From positions 1-64,000 of the forward strand of contig NZ_SMKX01000023.1 in NCBI RefSeq assembly GCF_004349055.1: DNA of 64,000 nt. Reading direction: 5' to 3'. The notes below the pieces were generated by a model. It worked only from the letters and a program-made list of their open reading frames with translations, made no database searches and was not told where the DNA came from. Of the stretch, positions 24,024 through 32,552 are shown piece after piece. Within the stretch, counting starts at the first letter, position 1. Each line of letters starts with the position of its first letter. The DNA comes from Kribbella antibiotica (GTDB lineage Bacteria > Actinomycetota > Actinomycetes > Propionibacteriales > Kribbellaceae). A program made the position numbers and the translations under genes.

Positions 24024-24704
24024 ATGCCCGTTGTGGCCGCCGCAGTCTGCCCCCACCCACCTCTACTGGTCCCCGAAGTCGCCTCCGGCGCTGCCGCGGA
24101 GCTGGACGAGCTACGCGCCGCCTGCCTCGCCGCTGTCGACCTGCTCGCAACTGCCGACCAGGTGCTGGTGATCGGCTCGGCAGCCGGTGACGCGAGCTAT
24201 GGCTCGACCGCTGGCGGCTCCTTCGGCCCGTACGGCGCTCCATCCGTCCGCCTAGGCATCGGCGAACCGGTGCTGCCGCTCTCGTTGGCAATCGGCGGCT
24301 GGCTCCTCGAACAGTCCAAGGCTGTCCACATGCCCCGGAGCTACCGCGCCGTACCGGTGGATGCCGCACCGGCCGACTGCGTGCAGCTTGGCAAGGAGAT
24401 TGCTCAGGGCAACGACCGTATCGGGCTGCTGGTGATGGGGGATGGGGCTCCGCGGCGGAGCGAGCATTCGCCGGTGCACCTGCATCCGCTGGCAGAGGCG
24501 TTCGACAGCACGGTGGCTAACGCGTTCGCTGCGGCAGATGCCGACGTACTGGCTGCTCTTGACCCGGAGCTCGCGGCTGAGCTCCAGGCGGCAGGGCGGG
24601 CGCCTTGGCAGGTGCTGGCCGGAGCGCTGGGCCGGCTGCAGGGTGAGCTCTTGTACGACGCGGCGCCGTACGGGGTCGGCTACTTCGTCGCCAGCTTTAG
24701 CTGA
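24024..24704 (+). CDS. LigB-like class III extradiol dioxygenase superfamily protein
   Basis: A 226-residue protein of the fold used by the catalytic subunit of class III ring-cleaving dioxygenases. The N-terminus VAAAVCPHPPLLVPEV carries the metal-binding His/Pro pattern, and DQVLVIGSAAGD and LLVMGDGAPRRSEHSPVHLHPL are the remaining conserved blocks. Actinobacterial members are conserved but have no established substrate. It follows the RibD-like gene by one base, so all three genes form an operon. The 3' end overlaps the convergent gene by 8 nt. Confidence 0.75.
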   Translation: MPVVAAAVCPHPPLLVPEVASGAAAELDELRAACLAAVDLLATADQVLVIGSAAGDASYGSTAGGSFGPYGAPSVRLGIGEPVLPLSLAIGGWLLEQSKAVHMPRSYRAVPVDAAPADCVQLGKEIAQGNDRIGLLVMGDGAPRRSEHSPVHLHPLAEAFDSTVANAFAAADADVLAALDPELAAELQAAGRAPWQVLAGALGRLQGELLYDAAPYGVGYFVASFS

Positions 24705-25314
24705 CCGGCACGTCCGGCCAGCGCGGTGCGGTCGCAGCGAGGTCGTCTCGACCCAGTGCGCGCAGTTGCGAGACCAGGTCACCCCGAGCAGCCTGTACGG
24801 CGCTCACCGCTGCCGCCGCCGTGTCATGCGGACCCGACCAGTTGCAGACGGCATCTCCGGCGTACCAGCCTGGCCGCACATGGGAGGCGGCGAGCCGGGC
24901 TGCCGGGAGCGGAGCGTCGGCCAGCTGGATCACAGCGTCGACAGCGACGACCGGTGCGGTCAGGTCGAGGAGAGGTCGTAGCTCAACGGCGTCCGTACGG
25001 ACGAACTCGTAGCCGGCCGGTGCGCGCTCCGCTAGCCAGGCCAGGGCCTCAGCAGCGGTCTGCTGCAGTAGCGAAGGGTCCGCGAGAGTGCGCACACCGC
25101 ACTGGCGGGTGTGGGTCGGTCGGAGCTCGTTCTGCCACAACCTGACCTGCAGCTCCTCGCGGCCGGACAGCCGCCGGCCGAGGATGCGGGCGAGACCGAC
25201 GACGTCGAAGTTCAGCTCGTCCGGGGTGCGCTTCCGCCCTGGCTCGAGTGGCATGCCCGGCAGTGTCCCCCGAGCGGTCCACGGCCCGACATGCCACCGA
25301 GTCAGAACAGTCAC
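24697..25314 (-). CDS. Protein of unknown function downstream of the siderophore-binding protein
   Basis: A 205-residue soluble protein that I do not recognise. It has no signal peptide, no membrane segment and no clear catalytic motif. Conserved-looking stretches include ELNFDVVGLARILGRRLSG, YEFVRTDAVELRPLLDLTAP and RPGWYAGDAVCNWSGPHDT, the last containing the only two Trp-Cys features. It starts with GTG 9 nt after the stop of the binding-protein gene, so it probably belongs to that transcription unit. An iron-linked function is inference from position only. Confidence 0.6.
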   Translation of the reverse strand: MTVLTRWHVGPWTARGTLPGMPLEPGRKRTPDELNFDVVGLARILGRRLSGREELQVRLWQNELRPTHTRQCGVRTLADPSLLQQTAAEALAWLAERAPAGYEFVRTDAVELRPLLDLTAPVVAVDAVIQLADAPLPAARLAASHVRPGWYAGDAVCNWSGPHDTAAAAVSAVQAARGDLVSQLRALGRDDLAATAPRWPDVPVS

Positions 25315-25323
25315 ACCAACACC

Positions 25324-26301
25324 CTATGGCTTGACGGGTGCGTCCACACCGAAGGTCTTGGCGAGGTCACCCAGGATGACCCAGGCGCCCTGCAGACCGA
25401 CAGCGGTCATCCAGGTCAGGTCCGGGACCTCGTGCACCTTCGGGGCGAGCGGCTTCCAGAGCGGGTTGGCCTTGAACTCGGCCGCGGTCTTGGCGCCGAC
25501 ACCCTTGTCGTCGGCGAACGTGGTGACGAAGATCGCGTCGGCGTCGGCGTCCTTGATCCGCTCCGGGCTGATCTCCAGGGCGAACCCGTCGACGTCCTGC
25601 GACTTCGGCCGGGCCAGGCCGGCGTCCTTCAGCACGATGCCGGAGAAGGTGGCCTTCTGGTAGAGCCGGGTCGGGCCGTCGAGGAAGCGGACCACCGAGA
25701 CGGTCGGGTTCTTCGCCTTGGTGTTGATGGCGGCACCGACGGTCCGGGCGGCCGTCTTGTACGCCGAGAGTTCCTGGTCGGCCAGCTGCTCCTGGCCGAG
25801 CGCCTTCGCCTCGAGCCGGATGTTGTCCTGCCAGGTCGGTCCAGTGGTCTCCGACATGATCGTCGGGGCGATCTTGGACAGCTGCTCGTAGAGCTTCTCG
25901 TGCCGGACCTTGGCGGTGATGATCAGGTCCGGCTGGAGGTCGGCGATCTTCTCCAGGTTCGGCTCGGCCAGCGTGCCGACCGGCTGGGCGTCCTTACCGA
26001 GCGTGTCCCGGTCGGCGCCCAGATACTCCGGCAGCTTGTCCTTGATGCTGCGGTAGTCGGTGTAGCCGACGACCGGGGTGTCCAGGATCAGCGTCGCGTC
26101 GACGAAGCTGGCGTCCAGGGCGACGACCCGCTTGGGCTTGGCGGGGATCTCGGTCTTGCCCATCGCGTGCTCGATGGTGCGCGGGAAGCCGGTGGACGAC
26201 GAGCCGGGCGCCTCCGGGGACTTCCCGTCGTCCGACGAGCCACAGCCGGTCAGGGCCAAGGCGGTGACGGCGAGCAGGGCGGTAATGCGGTGCAGGCGCA
26301 C
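25324..26301 (-). CDS. Iron-siderophore ABC transporter substrate-binding lipoprotein
   Basis: A 325-residue extracytoplasmic lipoprotein of the FecB/BtuF (TroA-like) class. The N-terminus has a lipobox ALTGC with acylated Cys at residue 20. Characteristic segments are RVVALDASFVDATLIL, VGYTDYRSIKDKLPEYLG and LIITAKVRHEKLYEQLSKIAPTI. It delivers ferric siderophore to the divergent permease/ATPase genes at 26372-29170. The GTG start at 26301 has AGGAGAG upstream. Expression is expected to be iron-repressed through the iron box at 26355. Confidence 0.9.
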   Translation of the reverse strand: MRLHRITALLAVTALALTGCGSSDDGKSPEAPGSSSTGFPRTIEHAMGKTEIPAKPKRVVALDASFVDATLILDTPVVGYTDYRSIKDKLPEYLGADRDTLGKDAQPVGTLAEPNLEKIADLQPDLIITAKVRHEKLYEQLSKIAPTIMSETTGPTWQDNIRLEAKALGQEQLADQELSAYKTAARTVGAAINTKAKNPTVSVVRFLDGPTRLYQKATFSGIVLKDAGLARPKSQDVDGFALEISPERIKDADADAIFVTTFADDKGVGAKTAAEFKANPLWKPLAPKVHEVPDLTWMTAVGLQGAWVILGDLAKTFGVDAPVKP

Positions 26302-26354
26302 GGGTCTCTCCTGGGGACACGGGTCGCGTAAGGTGACTCACGACCTCTGACAAG

Positions 26355-26373
26355 TAAGGCAACGCTAACCTAT
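26355..26373. promoter_or_regulatory. Iron box (IdeR/DmdR-type) in the divergent siderophore promoter
   Basis: Read on the minus strand, ATAGGTTAGCGTTGCCTTA matches 13 of 19 positions of TTAGGTTAGGCTAACCTAA. It lies 54 bp from the binding-protein start and touches the permease ATG (26372), so the permease mRNA would be leaderless or nearly so. Confidence 0.7.
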
Positions 26374-27367
26374 GTCGTCCCCTGCTCGGCGCACAGTGTT
26401 CCTGGTAGTGCTGATCGTCATACTCGCGCTGGTCTTCGTTGCCAGCTTGGCTTTCGGGTCGCGCTGGCTCGGTCCGGGCGCGCTGTGGCACGCCATGACC
26501 GCCAACAACGGCTCTGACGCCGATGTGATCGTCCGCAGCCTGCGGGCGCCGCGCACGATCGTTGCCGTCCTCATCGGTCTCTGCCTCGGCGTGGCCGGAG
26601 CCCTGATGCAAGGCCACACCCGCAATGCGCTCGCTGAGCCCGGCATCTTCGGTGTGAGCGCGGGCGCTGCCTTCGCTGTAGTTCTAGGGCTACAGACCGG
26701 AGTCGTCGAGTCAGTCGGCGCCACAGTGTGGGTAGCGCTCGCGGGTGCACTGATAGCCACGTACGGCGTACAGCGGCTGGCGTCGCGGGGGAGTGGCGCG
26801 ACTCCAGTCGGGCTGGCGTTAACAGGGGCTGCTGTGGCCGCACTGCTCGGTGCGATGACCTCCGCAGTTGTCTTGCTCGACAGCACCACTCTGGACAGCT
26901 ATCGCTTCTGGGCGGTCGGATCGGTGGCTGGTCGCGGTCTCGACGTCGCCGGTCAGGTGCTGCCGTTCGCGGTGATCGGTCTGGTCCTCGCCGCCATCAA
27001 TGCGCGCGATCTCGACCTGCTGGCGCTCGGTGATGATGTGGCTGCAGGACTCGGACTGTCGATTCCCCGCGCCCGCCTGATCGGGCTAGGCGCGATCGGC
27101 CTGCTCACCGCGGCCGGAGTGGCTGCCTGCGGCCCGATCGGCTTCCTGGGCTTGCTGTCTGGTCATGTGGCTCGGCAGCTCTTCGGCTCCCGCAACACCT
27201 GGCTGATCCCGGGCGCCGGACTGGTCGGTGCGAGCGCCATGGTGCTCGCGGACCTTGTCGGCCGGTTGATCGGCGGTGCGGGCGAGGTGCAGGCCGGTGT
27301 GGTGCTGGGCATCGTCGGTGCGCCGCTGTTCGTGCTGGTGGTTCGCCGCCGGGCGGTGGTGCTGTGA
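26372..27367 (+). CDS. Iron-siderophore ABC transporter permease (FecCD family), first subunit
   Basis: A 331-residue polytopic permease. It has the family LRAPRTIVAVLIGLCLGVAGALMQG segment, NALAEPGIFGVSAGAAFAVVLG, and the cytoplasmic coupling region LGDDVAAGLGLSIPRAR. The C-terminal GPIGFLGLLSGHVARQLFG and the final PLFVLVVRR also match BtuC/FecCD proteins. The ATG at 26372 gives a normal N-terminal transmembrane helix but overlaps the iron box, implying a leaderless mRNA. The next permease starts inside its stop codon (GTGA). Confidence 0.92.
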   Translation: MSSPARRTVFLVVLIVILALVFVASLAFGSRWLGPGALWHAMTANNGSDADVIVRSLRAPRTIVAVLIGLCLGVAGALMQGHTRNALAEPGIFGVSAGAAFAVVLGLQTGVVESVGATVWVALAGALIATYGVQRLASRGSGATPVGLALTGAAVAALLGAMTSAVVLLDSTTLDSYRFWAVGSVAGRGLDVAGQVLPFAVIGLVLAAINARDLDLLALGDDVAAGLGLSIPRARLIGLGAIGLLTAAGVAACGPIGFLGLLSGHVARQLFGSRNTWLIPGAGLVGASAMVLADLVGRLIGGAGEVQAGVVLGIVGAPLFVLVVRRRAVVL

Positions 27368-28392
27368 AATCCCGCACTGTCGTGCTGAGCCTGCTCTTCG
27401 CAGTCCTGGCGATCGCCGTCGCCCTGCTGTCACTAAGCATCGGTACGTCGAAAGTCCCGGTCGCGGATGTGATCGACGTACTGCTCGGTGGTGGGCGCCG
27501 TGGGCAACGACTGATCGTGCTCGACCTGCGATTGCCACGAGTCGCCACCGGACTGCTCGTGGGAATCGCCTTCGCCGTGTCCGGTGCGCTCCTGCAAACC
27601 CTGTCCCGCAACGCGTTGGCCAGCCCGGACATCGTCGGTGTGAACTCGGGAGCGTCGGCCGGAGCGGTCGCAGTGATCGTGCTGGCCGGAAGCGGTGGCG
27701 GCAACATCTCGGGGTTCGCGGGTCAAGTGGGGATCCCGTTGGCCGCCGTCGTTGGCGGGCTGCTGGCCACACTCACTGTCGGCATCCTGTCCATCCAGCG
27801 TGGGCAGGTCGACGGTGGCCGGATAGTGCTGATCGGTGTCGGTGTAGCGGCCGCCGCGAACTCCTTGGTCGCTTGGATGCTGGTGATCGGCGATGTGAAC
27901 GACGCTGGCCGTGCCGCGGCCTGGCTGGCCGGTTCGCTCAACTCGCGCGAGTGGAGCGACGCCCTCCCGGTGCTGATCGCACTAGCCGTGCTGTTGCCGG
28001 TAGCAATCATGTTCAACCGGGACCTATCCGCCATGGTGCTCGGCGACGACGTGGCGTCCTCGCTAGGCGTGCGGGTGGCGCGTATCCGGCTACTCCTGCT
28101 GATCGTGGCGACAGTCCTGGCCGCTATGGCGACTGCCGGAGCCGGTCCGATTGCCTTCGTCGCTCTGGTGGCTCCACAGGTCGCACTGCGGCTGACCCGG
28201 ATGGAGCGGCCGCCGTTGGTGACATCCGCGTTGCTGGGCGCACTGTTCGTCGTACTGGCTGATCTGATTGCACGCAACGGCCTGGGCTGGCTCCACTTCG
28301 GCCCGTATGAGCTTCCTGTCGGTGTGATCACCGCCGCGGCCGGAGCGCCGTATCTGCTTCACCTAATCGGCCGTCAGCAGAAGGGGCGTTGA
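27364..28392 (+). CDS. Iron-siderophore ABC transporter permease (FecCD family), second subunit
   Basis: A 342-residue partner permease. Family motifs are LRLPRVATGLLVGIAFAVSGALLQT, NALASPDIVGVNSGASAGAV, LGDDVASSLGVRVARIR and GPIAFVALVAPQVALRLT. It pairs with the preceding subunit to form a heterodimeric channel, a common arrangement in actinobacterial catecholate or hydroxamate uptake. The GTG start overlaps the upstream TGA by 4 nt. Confidence 0.92.
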   Translation: MKSRTVVLSLLFAVLAIAVALLSLSIGTSKVPVADVIDVLLGGGRRGQRLIVLDLRLPRVATGLLVGIAFAVSGALLQTLSRNALASPDIVGVNSGASAGAVAVIVLAGSGGGNISGFAGQVGIPLAAVVGGLLATLTVGILSIQRGQVDGGRIVLIGVGVAAAANSLVAWMLVIGDVNDAGRAAAWLAGSLNSREWSDALPVLIALAVLLPVAIMFNRDLSAMVLGDDVASSLGVRVARIRLLLLIVATVLAAMATAGAGPIAFVALVAPQVALRLTRMERPPLVTSALLGALFVVLADLIARNGLGWLHFGPYELPVGVITAAAGAPYLLHLIGRQQKGR

Positions 28393-28393
28393 T

Positions 28394-29170
28394 ATGCACG
28401 TCGAGAACCTCACCCTCGCGTACGGCGCCGATGCGCCGGTGGTCTCCGGCCTGACGCTGGAGATTCCAGCTGGGCGGTTGACGGCGATCGTCGGGCCGAA
28501 CGGCTCCGGCAAATCCACGCTGCTGCGCGGGATGAGCAGACTGCTCCCGCCGCAGAGTGGTCAGGTGTTGCTGGATGGCGACGACATCCACAAGTTGCCG
28601 GCGCGTGAGCTCGCCCGGCGACTCGGTGTGCTGCCGCAGGGACCGGTCACACCGGAGGGCATCACCGCTGCCGAGCTGGTGTCGCGTGGTCGGCATCCGC
28701 ACCGCGGGCTGTTCGGGCGGTTGACCTCCGAGGACGACGCAGCGATTGAGCAGGCGTTGGCCGCAGTGGAGCTGACTGAACTGCGGGACCGACCGGTCGA
28801 CCAGCTGTCCGGTGGCCAGCGGCAGCGCGTGTGGATCGCCATGGTGTTGGCACAGGGCACAGCGCATCTGCTGCTGGACGAGCCCACGACATACCTCGAC
28901 CTGGCGCACGCAGTGGACGTGATGAACGTCGTCCACGCCGCAGCGCACACCTCTGGTCGGACGGTGGTGGTCGTACTGCACGATCTGACGCTGGCTGCGC
29001 AGTACGCCGATCATCTGGTGGTGATGGGCGCTGGTGCGATCGCCGCGCAGGGGCGACCGGCCGACGTACTGACTGCGGAGCGGTTAGACGAGGTGTTCGG
29101 GCTCAAGGCCACCGTGGTGGAGGTGGATGGCGCACCGGTCGTGGTGCCGGATCGTAGGCTTGCTGGGTGA
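28394..29170 (+). CDS. Iron-siderophore ABC transporter ATP-binding protein (FecE/FhuC type)
   Basis: A 258-residue ATPase. Walker A is GPNGSGKST, signature LSGGQRQRVWIAMVLAQGT, Walker B LLLDEPTTYLD and the switch histidine is in VLHDLT. The LDLAHAVDV segment after Walker B is typical of siderophore/B12 importers. It begins one base after the second permease and its stop overlaps the start of the FhuF-like gene, so permeases, ATPase and reductase form one operon. Confidence 0.93.
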   Translation: MHVENLTLAYGADAPVVSGLTLEIPAGRLTAIVGPNGSGKSTLLRGMSRLLPPQSGQVLLDGDDIHKLPARELARRLGVLPQGPVTPEGITAAELVSRGRHPHRGLFGRLTSEDDAAIEQALAAVELTELRDRPVDQLSGGQRQRVWIAMVLAQGTAHLLLDEPTTYLDLAHAVDVMNVVHAAAHTSGRTVVVVLHDLTLAAQYADHLVVMGAGAIAAQGRPADVLTAERLDEVFGLKATVVEVDGAPVVVPDRRLAG

Positions 29171-29865
29171 CCCACTCCGTTGGCTCCCTCGTGGACACCC
29201 TGGCCGACTCGGTCGACTGGTTGTCCGTGCGGACGGCGGACGCCGTACCGGGGCCGGAGTGGGTGTCGTGTGCGCAGGTCGTCGCAGAGCAGCAAGCCGG
29301 CGGTGATCCGACCGGGGCTTGGCGTGCGCAGGTCGCAGCGGACTATGCGCGGGAGTACGCGATTGATCCGCCGGTCCAGGTCGCGGCCATGTTCACGCTG
29401 ATGTGGTACGTCCAAGTGCCGGCGCTGGTGGCCGGGGTGCTCGGTGCGGCCACCGGCGTCTCGCCTGAGGTCTCACCGGACGCGCTGGCGTTCCGCGTGC
29501 ACCCGACCGCGCACTACCCGATCGAGGTCGCGCTGCTGTCCGACCGCGTCGTACCGGTGCAGGAAGCGGCGGCGCAATTGCAGGAGCACGCCAACGCGTT
29601 CCTGGACTCGTTCCGGCCCGGTGTGAAGCTCAGCTCCCTGCAGCGGTTCGGAGCGGTCGACGACGAGGTTCGGTCCGCCATCCGCCTCGCCGGGCCTGCG
29701 CCGCACGCCGAGGAAGCGGCCACAGCGTTCGGAGTCACGCTGGAACAGAAGCTGCGGACGTCGTGCTGCTACTTCTACGTGTTGCCGAACGTCAAGGCCT
29801 GCACCACCTGTCCTAGGTTCCGCCCGAGCCGGAGCTCTTTGAAGCGCTTCGACCTGGGAAGTTAG
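29167..29865 (+). CDS. FhuF-like [2Fe-2S] ferric-siderophore reductase
   Basis: A 232-residue cytosolic protein. The C-terminus carries the FhuF cluster motif CC-X10-C-X2-C (C200, C201, C212 and C215 in CCYFYVLPNVKACTTC). The N-terminal two thirds matches the siderophore-interacting part (VAAMFTLMWYVQVPALVAGVLG). It should reduce and release iron from imported ferric siderophore. The GTG start overlaps the ATPase stop by 4 nt, supporting direct functional coupling. Confidence 0.88.
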   Translation: MTHSVGSLVDTLADSVDWLSVRTADAVPGPEWVSCAQVVAEQQAGGDPTGAWRAQVAADYAREYAIDPPVQVAAMFTLMWYVQVPALVAGVLGAATGVSPEVSPDALAFRVHPTAHYPIEVALLSDRVVPVQEAAAQLQEHANAFLDSFRPGVKLSSLQRFGAVDDEVRSAIRLAGPAPHAEEAATAFGVTLEQKLRTSCCYFYVLPNVKACTTCPRFRPSRSSLKRFDLGS

Positions 29866-29891
29866 TCCTGTAAGGGAAAACTGTCGGTGGT

Positions 29892-29930
29892 CGCCTGCAG
29901 GATGTAGGCATGAGATCCGCACTGCAGGCG
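29892..29930 (+). other. Inverted repeat between the FhuF-like gene and egtA
   Basis: CGCCTGCAG (29892-29900) is perfectly complementary to CTGCAGGCG (29922-29930), with a 21-nt loop, 27 nt after the FhuF-like stop. There is no U-tract. It may act as a weak terminator separating the iron and ergothioneine units, or as a protein site. Confidence 0.4.
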
Positions 29931-29978
29931 TCATCGATGAGTAATCCGGTCTTGGTTGTCCAGGCCCGGCGCGAGAGC

Positions 29979-29984
29979 TACGGT
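29979..29984 (+). promoter_or_regulatory. -10 hexamer of probable leaderless egtA promoter
   Basis: TACGGT lies 7 nt before the GTG at 29992. No Shine-Dalgarno sequence is visible. Confidence 0.45.
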
Positions 29985-29991
29985 CGCTGAC

Positions 29992-31218
29992 GTGACCTCG
30001 TCCGGTGGTGCTCCGGCGACAACCCCGATCGGCTCCCGGGCCGAGGCTGAGGGCTACGTCGCGATGGTCTGTTTCAAGCACGGCCCTCCGCAGTTGCACG
30101 GTGTCGAGCTGGAGTGGACCGTGCATCACGCGGAGGATCCGCGCCGGCCGCTCGACGCCGATCGACTCCGCAAAGCTCTGGGCGTGTACGCGCCCCCCAC
30201 CCTGGTCCCCGGCAGCCCACAGCTGCCGCTGGGCCGGGGTGCTCTGGTCACGGTGGAGCCGGGTGGCCAGGTGGAGGTCTCCGGCCCCGCCATGGCGTCG
30301 GTCCAGCAGTTGGTCGACGACACTCTCGCCGATGCGGCCGAGCTGGCCGCGCTGCTGCAGGCTGAGGGTCTGGTCCTCGGCGACCATGGGCTGGACGCCT
30401 TCCGGGCGCCCCGCCGCATTCTCACGGTCCCGCGTTACGCGGCGCTGGAGCGCACCTTCGCTCGGCTCGGTCCGCATGGCCCGCGGATGATGTGCAGCAG
30501 CGCGGGATTCCAGGTCTGTCTGGACGCCGGTGAGGCAGACCAGACCGCGCTGCGTTGGCGCGCTGTGCACGACATCGGCCCAGCCATGGTCGCGCTCTTC
30601 GCGAATTCGCGGCGCCGAGGGGGCGCCGACACCGGCTGGGCCTCGGCGCGGACCGAGGCGACCTTCGGCACCTGTCCGCCGTTCACGGAGCCACCGCCGG
30701 TGGACGGTGACCCGGCGGCGACCTGGGCCCGGACGGCGATGGACGCGCCGGTGCTGTGCCTGCGGCGTGGTGACAGCTGGGAGGCACCGGACGGGCTGAC
30801 GTTCGGCGATTGGGCCGATGGCCGGTTGCCCGGCGACAGACCGACGTACGACGACCTTGACTACCACCTGTCCACGCTGTTCCCGCCGGTGCGCCCGCGT
30901 GGGTATCTGGAGATTCGCTACCTCGACACTCAGCAGGGCGACGGGTGGATCACCCCGACGCTGCTGATCTCGGCGCTGATGTCCGACCCGGCCCGCCTCG
31001 ACGACGTGCTGGCCGCGGCCGAGCCTGCTGCCGGGCGCTGGTACCCGGCAGCCCGCGACGGGCTCGACGACAAGCCGGTCGCCAAGGCGGCCCGCGACCT
31101 CGTGGACCTCGGCATCGACCTGCTGGAGCGCACCGGCGTCACCCCTGAGCTTCGCGCTGCGACCGCGACCCGGTTGCAGCGCATCGTCGACGACACCCAC
31201 GGAAGGCGAGCCTCATGA
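29992..31218 (+). CDS. egtA: Glutamate-cysteine ligase EgtA (ergothioneine pathway)
   Basis: A 408-residue ATP-dependent ligase forming gamma-glutamylcysteine, the sulfur donor used by EgtB. The GCS2-like pattern is visible: HGVELEWTVHH, RGALVTVEPGGQVEVSGP, RMMCSSAGFQVCLD, ANSRRRGG and RPRGYLEIRYLDTQQGDGW. The length is similar to mycobacterial EgtA. The GTG at 29992 is chosen on the leaderless -10 and the family N-terminus; a TTG at 29956 would add 12 unrelated residues. It overlaps egtB by 4 nt, heading a tightly coupled four-gene operon. Confidence 0.92.
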   Translation: MTSSGGAPATTPIGSRAEAEGYVAMVCFKHGPPQLHGVELEWTVHHAEDPRRPLDADRLRKALGVYAPPTLVPGSPQLPLGRGALVTVEPGGQVEVSGPAMASVQQLVDDTLADAAELAALLQAEGLVLGDHGLDAFRAPRRILTVPRYAALERTFARLGPHGPRMMCSSAGFQVCLDAGEADQTALRWRAVHDIGPAMVALFANSRRRGGADTGWASARTEATFGTCPPFTEPPPVDGDPAATWARTAMDAPVLCLRRGDSWEAPDGLTFGDWADGRLPGDRPTYDDLDYHLSTLFPPVRPRGYLEIRYLDTQQGDGWITPTLLISALMSDPARLDDVLAAAEPAAGRWYPAARDGLDDKPVAKAARDLVDLGIDLLERTGVTPELRAATATRLQRIVDDTHGRRAS

Positions 31219-32552
31219 AGCACCAATTGTCAGACCTGAATGAGGAGGGCCTGCGAGCCTTCATCGGCGAGCAGCTGGATCGGTCCCGGCGGCGGACTGT
31301 GCACCTGGCCGACGCGGTGGATGTCGACGACCTGGTCAAACAGCACTCGAAGCTGATGTCGCCGCTGGTCTGGGACTACGCGCACATCGGCAACCAGGAA
31401 GAGCTCTGGCTGGTCCGGGATGTCGGCGGCCGTGAGCCGGTGCGCCAGGACATCGACGAGCTGTACGACGCGTTCATGCACCCGCGGTCGGATCGGCCGG
31501 CGCTCCCGTTGCTCAGCCCGGTGGAGACGCGTGGGTATGTCGAAGAGGTGCGGGACAAGGTGCTCGACGTCCTCGACCATGTGAAGTTCGATGGCGGCCG
31601 GGAGCTGGTCGACAACGGGTTCGCGTTCGGGATGATCGTGCAGCACGAGCAGCAGCACGACGAGACCATGCTCGCGACCCACCAGTTGCGCCGCGGTGTG
31701 CCGGTGCTGGATGCGCCACCGCCGCCACCTGGCCGGCGGGTGGCCGCTCCGGAGGTGCTGGTGCCCGGCGGGGTCTTCGAGATGGGGACATCGGTCGAGC
31801 CGTGGGCGCTCGACAACGAGCGGCCGGCGCACGCCGTGCGGGTTGCGCCTTATGTGATCGACACGGTGCCGGTGAGCAATGGGGACTACCTGCAGTTCGT
31901 GACCGGTGGTGGATATCAGGACCCGCAGTGGTGGTCGGAGGCCGGCTGGGCGCACGTCCAGAAGGGCTCACTGACCGGACCGCGGTTCTGGGAGGTTGTG
32001 GACGGCGAGTACTGGCAGCTGCGGTTCGGCAGGCTCGAAGCGCTGCCTCTGGACGAGCCGGTGATGCACGTCTGCTTCTACGAGGCCGAGGCCTACGCGA
32101 AGTGGGCGGGGAAGCGGCTGCCGACCGAGGAGGAGTGGGAGTTCGCAGCGCGGTTCGACCCGGCGACCGGGCGGACGCGTCGCTTCCCGTGGGGTGACGA
32201 GACACCTGGCCCGCAGCACGCGAACCTTGGTCAGCGACACCTCGGTCCGGCGCCGGTCGGTGCCTATCCGGCGGGCGCATCACCGCTGGGCGTCGAGCAG
32301 CTGATCGGCGATCTCTGGGAGTGGACGTCGAGCGAGTTCACGCCGTACCCGGAGTTCCGTGCGTTCCCGTACGACGAGTATTCGCTGGTCTTCTTCAGCC
32401 CTGACTACAAGATCCTCCGCGGTGGTTCGTTCGCCACCGACGAGGTGGTTGCCCGCAGCACCTTCCGGAACTGGGACTACCCGATCCGCCGGCAGATCTT
32501 CGCCGGCTTCCGTTGTGCCCGCGACCCTCGTCCTGAGGAGCTGCGCGCCTGA
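31215..32552 (+). CDS. egtB: Ergothioneine synthase EgtB, iron-dependent sulfoxide synthase
   Basis: A 445-residue non-heme iron enzyme that oxidatively joins gamma-glutamylcysteine to hercynine. The N-terminal DinB-like bundle supplies the iron ligands: H57 in DYAHIGNQEE, then H144 and H148 in QHEQQHDE. The C-terminal FGE-sulfatase-like domain has VPGGVFEMGT, RLPTEEEWEFAAR and RGGSFATDEVVARSTFRNWD. All three iron ligands are present, so it should be active. The start overlaps the egtA stop and the end overlaps the egtC start. Confidence 0.96.
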   Translation: MKHQLSDLNEEGLRAFIGEQLDRSRRRTVHLADAVDVDDLVKQHSKLMSPLVWDYAHIGNQEELWLVRDVGGREPVRQDIDELYDAFMHPRSDRPALPLLSPVETRGYVEEVRDKVLDVLDHVKFDGGRELVDNGFAFGMIVQHEQQHDETMLATHQLRRGVPVLDAPPPPPGRRVAAPEVLVPGGVFEMGTSVEPWALDNERPAHAVRVAPYVIDTVPVSNGDYLQFVTGGGYQDPQWWSEAGWAHVQKGSLTGPRFWEVVDGEYWQLRFGRLEALPLDEPVMHVCFYEAEAYAKWAGKRLPTEEEWEFAARFDPATGRTRRFPWGDETPGPQHANLGQRHLGPAPVGAYPAGASPLGVEQLIGDLWEWTSSEFTPYPEFRAFPYDEYSLVFFSPDYKILRGGSFATDEVVARSTFRNWDYPIRRQIFAGFRCARDPRPEELRA

